6,572 nucleotides of DNA from Candidatus Solibacter sp. (lineage in GTDB: Bacteria > Acidobacteriota > Terriglobia > Bryobacterales > Bryobacteraceae), in contig JADGNT010000290.1 of the NCBI GenBank assembly GCA_017883345.1, forward strand, positions 1-6,572, read 5' to 3'. The notes beneath the pieces were generated by a model. The model saw only the letters and a program-made list of their open reading frames with translations. It was not told the DNA's origin and searched no databases. Positions within the stretch are counted from its first letter, which is position 1. Every line of letters starts with the position of its first letter. A program made the translations under genes and the position numbers. Below, one piece after another: positions 1 through 5,922 of this stretch.

Positions 1-60
1 ATGGGCCTACACGGGAGGCTTGCAAACGGCGGCGCAGGGGTGTAAATATCGTCCAGGCTT

Positions 61-714
61 ATGCCGCAACGATCAGCACGGAGCGCACGGCCGGAACGGT
101 CGAAGCGTGGTCCGCGGGTCGCGCCATTGGCGGACGCGGTGGAACACAACCATGAGTTAATTGAAGAAGTACTCGCGGGGATTGGCGCCAAGCGGGCGGG
201 CGTGAAATTCGGCGCCAGCAAGGCGCTGCGGATTATGAGCGAGCGGCTGCCCGAGCTGCTTTATCGGCACTTCGACTTCTTCGCGGCGATGCTGGACCAC
301 GACAACCAAATCCTGAAGTGGAATGCGACGCTCACGCTCGCCAACCTGGCGCGGGTGGATCGCGCGGGAAAGATCGAAGCCATCCTGGACCGGTACCTGG
401 ACCTGATCTCCGGGCCGAACATGATCACGGCGGCGAATGCCATTCGCGGGGCTGCCATCATCGGCCTGGCCAAACCACACCTGGTGAGACGCATTTTGCT
501 GCGCATCATGCGGGTGGAGCGCGTGGAATACGCCACGCCGGAGTGCCGCAACGTGGCGATCGGGCACGCCTTGCGGGCGCTGGAACAACTGGCCGATCTG
601 CTGCCCGACCGGCGGGTGCTGCGGCTGTTTGCGGCGCGCCAGTTGGGGAATCCGCGGCCGGCAACCAGCGCGAAAGCGCGCAGGTTTCTGAAAGCGCGGA
701 AGAAAACGGCTTAG
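61..714 (+). CDS. Small HEAT/ARM-like helical repeat protein, function unknown
   Basis: This 217-residue protein has no signal peptide or membrane segment and is probably cytoplasmic. The first 25 or so residues are basic and look disordered. From about residue 28 to 195 it is a run of amphipathic helix pairs typical of HEAT/ARM solenoids. Well-marked stretches include KFGASKALRIMSERLPELLY (49-68), the FDFFAAMLD helix (71-79) and LKWNATLTLANLARVD (85-100). The tail is very basic (AKARRFLKARKKTA). From memory, the KFG.SKALR, PELLY, FDFF and LKWNA blocks recur in small bacterial and archaeal HEAT proteins of similar length without a known role, so a scaffold or protein-binding function is the safest reading. 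ATG 61 is the first possible start after an in-frame TAA at 43-45. Its ribosome site is poor (AGG only 3 nt upstream), so a start at GTG 139 (residue 27) cannot be excluded. The gene converges on the minus-strand operon to its right. Confidence 0.8.
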   Translation: MPQRSARSARPERSKRGPRVAPLADAVEHNHELIEEVLAGIGAKRAGVKFGASKALRIMSERLPELLYRHFDFFAAMLDHDNQILKWNATLTLANLARVDRAGKIEAILDRYLDLISGPNMITAANAIRGAAIIGLAKPHLVRRILLRIMRVERVEYATPECRNVAIGHALRALEQLADLLPDRRVLRLFAARQLGNPRPATSAKARRFLKARKKTA

Positions 715-823
715 GGGACAGACCTGCCTGTCCCAAGGCGCTCCTTTTGCGCCGCGTGGCGGGTGCCCTCTGGGCGCGGGTCGGTCCCCGGGTTGTCTGT
801 CCCCCCCGGTCTGTTTGTCCCCC
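714..823. repeat. Nested inverted repeats between convergent genes; possible terminator
   Basis: The spacer between the HEAT-like gene and the peptidase gene is palindromic almost throughout. GGGACAG (715-721) pairs with CTGTCCC (728-734) around a 6-nt loop, directly after the upstream stop codon. GGGGACAGAC (714-723) is also matched perfectly by GTCTGTCCCC at 795-804, and approximately by GTCTGTTTGTCCCCC at 809-823. A smaller stem, GGCGC/GCGCC (737-741 and 749-753), lies inside. There is no clear T-tract after the hairpins, so it is not a textbook intrinsic terminator, although it could stop transcription from both sides. The alternative is a copy of a dispersed intergenic repeat; a genome-wide copy count would decide. 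Confidence 0.55.
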
Positions 824-828
824 ATCTG

Positions 829-1911
829 TCAAACGATGTGCAGGTCTTTCGGCGTGGAGGTGAGGACCTCGCAGCCGGTTTCGGTGACCACCACGGTATC
901 TTCGACGCGCACGCCGCCGAAGCCCTCGATGTAGGCGCCGGGTTCGATGGTGATCGCCATACCGGGGCGCAGGCGGTGGCGATCGCGCTTGCCGAGCCGG
1001 GGCGGTTCGTGGATCTCCAGGCCCAGGCCGTGGCCGGTGGAGTGGATGAAACAATGGTCGAGACCATAGCCGGCGAGGACGCGGCGCGCGGCGGCATCCA
1101 CGCTGACCGTGGTGACGCCGGGGCGTACCGCGTCGATGGCGGCGAGTTGCGCCTCCCGCACGGCGCGGTACATGCGTTTGACTTTGGCGTTGGGGGCGCC
1201 CACCGAGAGCATGCGCGTCATATCGCTGGCGTAGCCGTCCTGAAAGGCGCCCATGTCGACCACTACGAGGTCGCCGGGCGTAAGGCGCGCGGCGGTGGGT
1301 TGCGCGTGGGGCAGGGCGGAGCGGACTCCGGCGGCAACGATGGTCTCGAAGCTGGGCTTTTCGGCGCCCAGCCGGCGCATGCGGTATTCGAGTTCGGCGG
1401 CGAGATCGCGTTCGCGGATGCCGGGCTTGATGCGGGCGATGGTCTGCTCGAAGGCGCGAGAGTTGGTCTCGACGCTTTGACGGATGAGGACGAGTTCGGC
1501 GGCGGATTTCACCATGCGCAACTCTTCGATCCAGCCGGTGACCGGTTCCAGCGAGGCGCGCAAGGGGAGCCGCGACTTGATGGACTCGAAAGTGTCGCAG
1601 GTCATGCGCGCGGGCTCGTAGCCAATCCGCTTGACGCCGGCTTTGCTCAGGGTGGCCAGCAGGTCCAGCACCAGCGGCCCTTTGGAGACGCGGATCTTGC
1701 AGGTGGATTCCTGGGCGGCCTGCGTCTTGTAGCGCGGGTCCGTGAACAGGATGCTCCGCCCGGGAAGAATCAGCAGGGCGCCGTTGCTGCCGGTGAAGCC
1801 GGAGAGGTAGCGCAGGTTGGGACTGAAGGCCACCAGCAGGCAATCGAGTTTACGTTCCGGTAGCGCGGCGGCAACGGCCCGCCGGCGCTGTTCGTATTGG
1901 CTATTTTCCAC
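829..1911 (-). CDS. pepP: M24B metallopeptidase, Xaa-Pro aminopeptidase/dipeptidase type
   Basis: This is a cytoplasmic metallopeptidase expected to release the N-terminal residue from peptides with proline in second position. With a GTG start at 1911 it has 360 residues, close to the short Bacillus YqhT-type enzymes and shorter than E. coli PepP. A creatinase-type N-terminal domain (about 1-125, including NLRYLSGFTGSNGA) precedes the pita-bread catalytic domain (about 135-345). All five dinuclear metal ligands are present: D219 (VVDMGAF), D230 (YASDMTR), H294 (STGHGLGLEIH), E323 (ITIEPGAYI) and E337 (VRVEDTVVV). The accessory histidines H202 (LPHAQP) and H301 (IHEPP) are also kept, so the enzyme should be active. 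Starting at GTG 1911 removes 15 non-conserved residues encoded from ATG 1956 inside the preceding gene, and it has an AAGGA site 8 nt upstream. It is the last gene of the operon and overlaps the lipoprotein gene by 11 bp. Aminopeptidase versus dipeptidase specificity cannot be told from sequence alone. Confidence 0.93.
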   Translation of the reverse strand: MENSQYEQRRRAVAAALPERKLDCLLVAFSPNLRYLSGFTGSNGALLILPGRSILFTDPRYKTQAAQESTCKIRVSKGPLVLDLLATLSKAGVKRIGYEPARMTCDTFESIKSRLPLRASLEPVTGWIEELRMVKSAAELVLIRQSVETNSRAFEQTIARIKPGIRERDLAAELEYRMRRLGAEKPSFETIVAAGVRSALPHAQPTAARLTPGDLVVVDMGAFQDGYASDMTRMLSVGAPNAKVKRMYRAVREAQLAAIDAVRPGVTTVSVDAAARRVLAGYGLDHCFIHSTGHGLGLEIHEPPRLGKRDRHRLRPGMAITIEPGAYIEGFGGVRVEDTVVVTETGCEVLTSTPKDLHIV

Positions 1912-2506
1912 TCTGCAATTCCTTGGCGAGGATCTGGGCACGCTCGGCGAGGGCATCCGCCTGGCGCAGGTCGTTGTGCTTCTCGGCTTCTTCGGAGAGC
2001 GCGAGGAAACTCCGGATCGTAGCTTCCACGTTTTGCTGGGCGCTGGTCTTCGGGCGCCGGCCGAGCTGATCCAGAATCTGATTGGCCTCGCGACGGCGGC
2101 CCTGTGCCCGATCGTGGAGGCGCTTTAACTCGGCGGGCGAGATAATTTCCTGGACGGTTTCGCGCGGCTCGGTTGGCGAGGCGGCGGCGGCGGGCGGGCT
2201 GGCGGGTTGGCCGGCGGCCGGGCTGACGGCCGGGATGCCGCGCCGCGAGCGGGCCGGGGCGGCGGCGGGCGGCGGCTCCGGCGGTATGGTTTCGGTGGCG
2301 AGGGCCGCCGGGTCCACAGGCTGCGGCTGGGGTAGCTCGACCCGGGTTTGAGGGATAGAGAGCGCCGGCGGAGGCGGCGCGGGTGCGGGGTTGACGACGG
2401 GCTTCGGCGCCGCCGGCGGGGCGGCGGACTTTGCCGGATTGCCGCGCAGCGAGCAGCCGGCAAGCAGGATGCTGAAGACAGCGGTGAGGAGTGCCTTGGC
2501 TTTCAT
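1901..2506 (-). CDS. Proline/alanine-rich lipoprotein with C-terminal helical domain
   Basis: This 201-residue protein is predicted to be lipid-anchored and exported. It begins with a signal peptide (MKAKALLTAVFSILLAGC) whose lipobox LAGC puts the lipidated cysteine at residue 18. Serine at +2, if the E. coli sorting rule applies, favours the outer membrane. Residues 24-115 are a low-complexity proline/alanine linker likely to stay extended in the periplasm. Residues 122-199 form a charged helical domain, starting SPAELKRLHDRAQ and ending ADALAERAQILAKELQ, that resembles a helical hairpin or TPR-like bundle. The function is unknown. Its start follows the kinase stop by 3 nt, so the two are probably made together, and a role near the kinase sensor domain in the periplasm is possible but inferred. 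The ribosome site is weak, which fits translational coupling. The linker accounts for the GCC/GGC-rich low-complexity DNA at about 2165-2430. Confidence 0.82.
   Translation of the reverse strand: MKAKALLTAVFSILLAGCSLRGNPAKSAAPPAAPKPVVNPAPAPPPPALSIPQTRVELPQPQPVDPAALATETIPPEPPPAAAPARSRRGIPAVSPAAGQPASPPAAAASPTEPRETVQEIISPAELKRLHDRAQGRRREANQILDQLGRRPKTSAQQNVEATIRSFLALSEEAEKHNDLRQADALAERAQILAKELQSGK
1920..1924 (-). promoter_or_regulatory. Shine-Dalgarno that sets the GTG start of the peptidase gene
   Basis: Read on the minus strand, AAGGA lies 8 nt before GTG 1911-1909, inside the last codons of the lipoprotein gene. No comparable site precedes the alternative ATG at 1956. The position suggests that ribosomes finishing the lipoprotein (TAG at 1903-1901) re-initiate on the peptidase. 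Confidence 0.6.
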
Positions 2507-2509
2507 GGA

Positions 2510-4342
2510 TCACACCGCGATGGGCAGACGGATCAGGAAGGTGGTGCCTTTTCCCGGCTCGCTGGTGAAATCGATTGTACCATCGTGAAGTTGCACGATC
2601 CGGAAGGTCATGGCCAAACCAATTCCCGAACCTTCCTTTTTGGTGCTGAAGTAGAGGCGAAAAATCTTTTCGCGCAACTCGGGAGGGATGCCCGTGCCGG
2701 TGTCGGAGATGCGCAGTTCCGCGGTGTCCTCGCTGGCCGAGGCTTCGAAGCGCAGTTCGCCGCCCTCGGGCATGGCCTGCATGGCGTTGAACACCACGTT
2801 GAGCATGGCCTGTTTCAGCAGGTCGCGATCCACGCGCACTTCGACGCCTCCGGCCTCCTGACGGACCGACACCCGGATGTTGGCGGCGGCGGCCTGCGGG
2901 CGCGCCAGATCGACGATCTCGCGCACCAGGTCCTGCATGGGGACGTTGTCCAACTGCAACTCGACGGGGCGGGTGAAATCGAGGAAGGTGCGCACCACGC
3001 GGTCCAGGCGGAGAATTTCACGCGAAATGATTTCCATTTGTTCGGCGACATCCGTGTCGCCGCGGGAGAGCTTGGAGCGCGCCACCTCGACATGCAGCAG
3101 GATGGCGTTGAGCGGATTTTTCACCTCGTGGGCGACGCCGCTGGTGATGCGGCTGATGGCCGAGAGGCGGTCGGCGGTCTGGAGTTCGCGGTTGATCTTG
3201 CGCTGCGCCTCCGGGTCGCGCACGCGGACCAGGATGCCGCTGGCGCCGGCGGGCCCGCCGGGAAGGCTCTCCAGTATGTCCACGGAGAGCAGCACCACGG
3301 CAGGGCCTGCAAGGGCTTGGCCGGGCGCGGCGAGAGGAACGCGGCGGTTGCGGATGGCGCGGCCGTTTTGCGAGGATTGCGCCACCAGAAGGCCCAGCGT
3401 GGTGGAGGGCGGGAACACGCCGGACACCAATTGCCCGGGAAGATCGGCGCGGTCGCGGCCGAGAAACTTCTCGACCGATCCGGAGGCGAAGACCAGGCGG
3501 AATTCGCGGTTGAAGATAAAGACGGCGTCTTCCAGATCCTGCAGCAGGTGGTCGATGTTGCCGCGCAGGTCGGAGACTTCGAATTGGGCCCCGCGCAGGC
3601 GCTCGCCGAGCAGACTGACTTTGGACGCCATCACCGAAAGTTCGTCGCTGGCGGTCTTGCCCGAGGGCAGGTTTTCGGGCTCGTAATCGCCCGTGGCGAC
3701 GCGATCGAGCATTTGTCCGATGTGGCCGAGGCTGCGGAAGAGAGCCATGGAGAACAGGAACGTCAGCAGGACGGCGCCGGCCACGCAGAGAATCGCCACT
3801 TGCGCATTTTGATAAAGCGTGTCCTTGAGCGAGGGGCGGATCAGCGCCGGGTAGATGACCACGCGCACGTAGAAAATGGTGGCCCCGCTGGAGCCGACCG
3901 GGTCCTGCAGCATGTAGTACTGGCGGTCCTTGAACAATAGTACGTTCAACTTCTCGAACCAGCCGCGCTGCAGCACCAGCGTACTGAAATCCGTGGGGTA
4001 AGCCGTGCTGCCGATGCGGTTTTCGAGCGTGCTGGCCAGCACCTCCTGGTTCTGCGCCGACACCATGTCAATGCAGAGGACCCCATTGGGCGAGCGCAGC
4101 AGATTCAGAAGGTTGCGTTTGAGCTCCGGATCGCGCAGTGCTTCGCGCAACGCCACGTCGCGCCGGCGATTGTGCGTGTCGACGACTTCTTCCCGGGCCA
4201 CATCCTTGATGACCTCGGCGCGCTCCAGGGTGGCTTGCAGTTCGAGTTCCATGAAACGGCACAGATCCACTCCGGAGACCGCCGTGACGATGACGGTGGC
4301 CAGCAGCACGGAGCCGAACGTCACCTTGGTCTGGAGCGTCAT
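2510..4342 (-). CDS. Transmembrane PAS-domain sensor histidine kinase (NtrB/HPK4-like)
   Basis: This is a 610-residue inner-membrane sensor kinase. TM1 is at about residues 7-25, a periplasmic sensor segment spans about 26-178, and TM2 is at about 181-202 (VAILCVAGAVLLTFLFSMAL). A HAMP-like linker (203-256) and a PAS-like domain (about 264-375, from LQDLEDAVFIFNREF) follow. The dimerisation/phosphoacceptor domain has the H-box SGVAHEVKNPLNA with phosphoacceptor H405. The ATPase domain shows an N-box with N515 and N519 (LNVVFNAMQAMPEGG), the G1 box DTGTGIP at 547-553, an F-box at IFRLYFSTKKEG, and the G2 box GSGIGLAM at 571-578. All catalytic elements are intact. The HEVKNPL H-box is typical of NtrB/AtoS-type kinases, which usually signal to NtrC-like sigma-54 activators, but no response regulator lies in this window. 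Its ATG comes 3 nt after the oxidoreductase stop. The stimulus is unknown: the periplasmic segment has no motif I recognise. Confidence 0.95.
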   Translation of the reverse strand: MTLQTKVTFGSVLLATVIVTAVSGVDLCRFMELELQATLERAEVIKDVAREEVVDTHNRRRDVALREALRDPELKRNLLNLLRSPNGVLCIDMVSAQNQEVLASTLENRIGSTAYPTDFSTLVLQRGWFEKLNVLLFKDRQYYMLQDPVGSSGATIFYVRVVIYPALIRPSLKDTLYQNAQVAILCVAGAVLLTFLFSMALFRSLGHIGQMLDRVATGDYEPENLPSGKTASDELSVMASKVSLLGERLRGAQFEVSDLRGNIDHLLQDLEDAVFIFNREFRLVFASGSVEKFLGRDRADLPGQLVSGVFPPSTTLGLLVAQSSQNGRAIRNRRVPLAAPGQALAGPAVVLLSVDILESLPGGPAGASGILVRVRDPEAQRKINRELQTADRLSAISRITSGVAHEVKNPLNAILLHVEVARSKLSRGDTDVAEQMEIISREILRLDRVVRTFLDFTRPVELQLDNVPMQDLVREIVDLARPQAAAANIRVSVRQEAGGVEVRVDRDLLKQAMLNVVFNAMQAMPEGGELRFEASASEDTAELRISDTGTGIPPELREKIFRLYFSTKKEGSGIGLAMTFRIVQLHDGTIDFTSEPGKGTTFLIRLPIAV

Positions 4343-4345
4343 GAC

Positions 4346-5317
4346 TCACTCGATGGCGAGGAGCAGTTTGCCTGCGGTCTTACGGGATTCCAGATCGCGG
4401 TGCGCTCTGGCGGCATCGGCCAGCGGATAGGTATGATCGATGCGCAGGCGGAGCTTGCCGGCATCCACCGCGTCGAGCACTTCACCGGCGCGCCAGAGGA
4501 GTTCCTCGCGCGTCAGCAGGTAATGGCCGAGGCTCGGGCGGGTGAGGAACAACGAGCCCTTGCTGTTGAGAATGGCCGGGTCGAAGGCCGGTACGGAGCC
4601 GCTGGATTGACCAAAGAGCGCCAGCGTGCCCCGCGGGCGCAGCGAGTTGAGGCTTTTCTCAAAGGTGGTCTTGCCGACGGAATCGTAGACCACATCGACG
4701 CCGCGGCCACCGGTGAGGCGCCGGGCTTCGACGTCGAACTCCTGCTCGGTATAGAGGATGATTTCGTCGGCGCCGGCTTGGCGCGCGATTTGCGCCTTTT
4801 CCGCGGTGGAAACCGTGCCCAAGACGCGGGCGCCGATGTTTTTGGCCATTTGCACCGTCAATCCGCCGGCGCCGCCCGCGGCGGCGTGCACCAGGCAGGT
4901 GTCGCCGGCTTTGAGCGGAAACGTGGAGTGCGTGAGATAGTGAGCGGTCATGCCTTGCAGCATGGCGGCGGCCGCGCTGTGGAAATCGACGTGTGCGGGG
5001 ATTTTCACCAGTTGGGCGGCGGGCACGACGGCGTACTCGGCGTAGGAGCCGCGCGCCATGGCATAGGCTACGCGGTCGCCGGGCGCGACTTCGGTGACGC
5101 CTTCGCCCACCGCTTCCACGGTGCCGGCGCCTTCGCTGCCGATGGCTATCGGCAGGTCGGCTTTGTACAGGCCGGTACGAAAATAGATGTCGATGAAGTT
5201 GACGCCACTGGCAACGATGCGCACCAGCGCCTGCCGGGGACCGGGCCGCGGTGTTGGGATGTCGACCAGTTGGAGATTTTCCGGGCCGCCTGGAACGTTG
5301 ACTTGAATGGATTTCAT
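4346..5317 (-). CDS. qor: NADPH:quinone oxidoreductase (zeta-crystallin-like MDR family)
   Basis: This is a soluble NADPH-dependent quinone reductase of the zinc-free branch of the medium-chain dehydrogenase/reductase superfamily. At 323 residues it is about the length of E. coli QOR (327). The catalytic GroES-like domain carries GVNFIDIYFRTGLY (38-51) where zinc alcohol dehydrogenases have a cysteine ligand, then IGSEGAGTVEAVG (59-71). The Rossmann nucleotide-binding loop is HAAAGGAGG (144-152). The following GTVSTAEKA (167-175) closely resembles the E. coli QOR segment around its NADPH-phosphate-binding lysine. The C-terminal half (VVYDSVG, KGSLFLTRPSLGHY, LTREEL) is close to QOR throughout, so the assignment is firm. 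The physiological substrate, whether quinone or another reactive carbonyl compound, is not determined by the sequence. The start follows the preceding stop codon by 3 nt, and the stop precedes the kinase start by 3 nt, so it is an internal operon gene. Confidence 0.95.
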   Translation of the reverse strand: MKSIQVNVPGGPENLQLVDIPTPRPGPRQALVRIVASGVNFIDIYFRTGLYKADLPIAIGSEGAGTVEAVGEGVTEVAPGDRVAYAMARGSYAEYAVVPAAQLVKIPAHVDFHSAAAAMLQGMTAHYLTHSTFPLKAGDTCLVHAAAGGAGGLTVQMAKNIGARVLGTVSTAEKAQIARQAGADEIILYTEQEFDVEARRLTGGRGVDVVYDSVGKTTFEKSLNSLRPRGTLALFGQSSGSVPAFDPAILNSKGSLFLTRPSLGHYLLTREELLWRAGEVLDAVDAGKLRLRIDHTYPLADAARAHRDLESRKTAGKLLLAIE

Positions 5318-5320
5318 AGC

Positions 5321-5872
5321 TCAGTTTTTGCGTAATGCCCGACGGGCATGGGCGGACGTTGCATAGAGTAGCAGATACAGCAAAGTGAACGGGAAGGAAA
5401 TCAGGCGCACCAGCGTGCGGACCGCTCCCGAGCCGGCCAGGCCTGAGCGAAACAGCACAAATCGGCGAATCGTGCCCAGGTGCATGCGGTCGAACCAGAA
5501 GTAATCGCCGTTTTCGTTAATGATGAACAGCTTGGCCGGGATGCGCAGCGCCAGCGCCCATTTCCACTTGGCCATGACAATTTCGCCGGAGCAGACGATC
5601 CCCACCAGCGCGTAGCGGTTACGGGCGAGTTCGCCATAGAGCCGTCCGCGGGCGGCGCGCCCACGGTAATCGCCGACGCGGTAGACGCGCGTATTGTGGG
5701 GCTCGAAGCCCTTGGGCAGGGTTGCGTAGCAGGTGACCAGATCGATCGGGATCTGGTCGCCCCAGGCCTGGCGGAGTCCGGGGATCAAGCCCTCGAGCAG
5801 GCCGCGAGTGCCGCTCTCCACCAGCAGGATGGAGGTGACTTTGGGCAGACGGCCGGTGAGGAAATAGCGCAC
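5321..5872 (-). CDS. Unknown protein with alpha/beta core and C-terminal membrane segment
   Basis: This 183-residue protein is the first gene of the minus-strand operon. The start is GTG at 5872: the frame remains open further upstream but offers no other ATG, GTG or TTG near the gene. Residues 12-22 (VTSILLVESGT) look like the first strand and glycine turn of a Rossmann-like fold, with further strands at IPIDLVTCYA (41-50) and YALVGIVCSGE (87-97). The most distinctive stretch is AKLFIINENGDYFWFDR (113-129). A hydrophobic segment (about 154-174, RLISFPFTLLYLLLYATSAH) followed by a basic tail suggests a C-terminal membrane anchor with the basic end in the cytoplasm. I do not recognise the family with confidence. 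The N-terminal half recalls the acceptor domain of GT-B glycosyltransferases, but no nucleotide-sugar-binding half is present. It is therefore annotated as unknown, possibly linked to envelope glycans. Confidence 0.75.
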   Translation of the reverse strand: MRYFLTGRLPKVTSILLVESGTRGLLEGLIPGLRQAWGDQIPIDLVTCYATLPKGFEPHNTRVYRVGDYRGRAARGRLYGELARNRYALVGIVCSGEIVMAKWKWALALRIPAKLFIINENGDYFWFDRMHLGTIRRFVLFRSGLAGSGAVRTLVRLISFPFTLLYLLLYATSAHARRALRKN

Positions 5873-5922
5873 TATTCCGACTATAACGTGCTGCGCGACA
5901 ATGAAAGGGAAAGGCGGTCGCC
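5873..5922. promoter_or_regulatory. Divergent intergenic region, probable promoters both ways
   Basis: Only 50 bp separate the GTG start of the operon from the ATG of the carbonic-anhydrase-like gene, so both promoters must lie here or in the neighbouring coding sequence. A TATAAC box (5882-5887, plus strand) overlaps a TATAGT box (5885-5880, minus strand). For the minus strand a weak CTTTCA -35 candidate sits 16 bp upstream, which would start transcription almost at the GTG and give a nearly leaderless message. I found no convincing plus-strand -35. A plausible ribosome site for the plus gene, AAAGG at 5910-5914, lies 8 nt before its ATG. The promoter reading is tentative. Confidence 0.35.

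Noticed and set aside
1..160. Possible tail of an upstream gene, or promoter elements, at the left edge
   Set aside because: More than one plus frame is open at the edge and none shows recognisable protein. TTGCAA (20-25) and TAAATA (43-48) at 17 bp spacing are only partial matches to promoter boxes, so neither is annotated.
506..1843. 445-codon minus-strand frame overlapping the peptidase and the HEAT-like gene
   Set aside because: It is Arg/Pro/His-rich and out of frame with the peptidase. It also runs through the palindromic spacer into the antisense of another real gene.
763..1863. Long plus-strand open frame (366 codons) opposite the peptidase gene
   Set aside because: It is antisense to an M24B gene with all metal ligands in place. 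Its translation is low-complexity Gly/Ala/Asp with no recognisable domain, as expected opposite a GC-rich gene.
1912..1956. ATG start at 1956 for the peptidase, adding 15 residues
   Set aside because: The extra residues lie inside the lipoprotein coding sequence, are not family-like and lack a ribosome site, whereas GTG 1911 has AAGGA at 8 nt.
2165..2430. Simple GCC/GGC-rich repetitive DNA
   Set aside because: It is explained by alanine and proline codons of the lipoprotein linker; there is no regular repeat unit to call.
2348..3940. 530-codon plus-strand open frame opposite the sensor kinase
   Set aside because: It is a high-GC antisense shadow of the kinase. The product is His/Gly/Ala/Asp-rich without motifs, and the frame also crosses into the lipoprotein's antisense strand.
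4172..5335. 387-codon plus-strand open frame opposite qor and the kinase start
   Set aside because: The minus strand here encodes a near-textbook quinone oxidoreductase, and the antisense product resembles no family.
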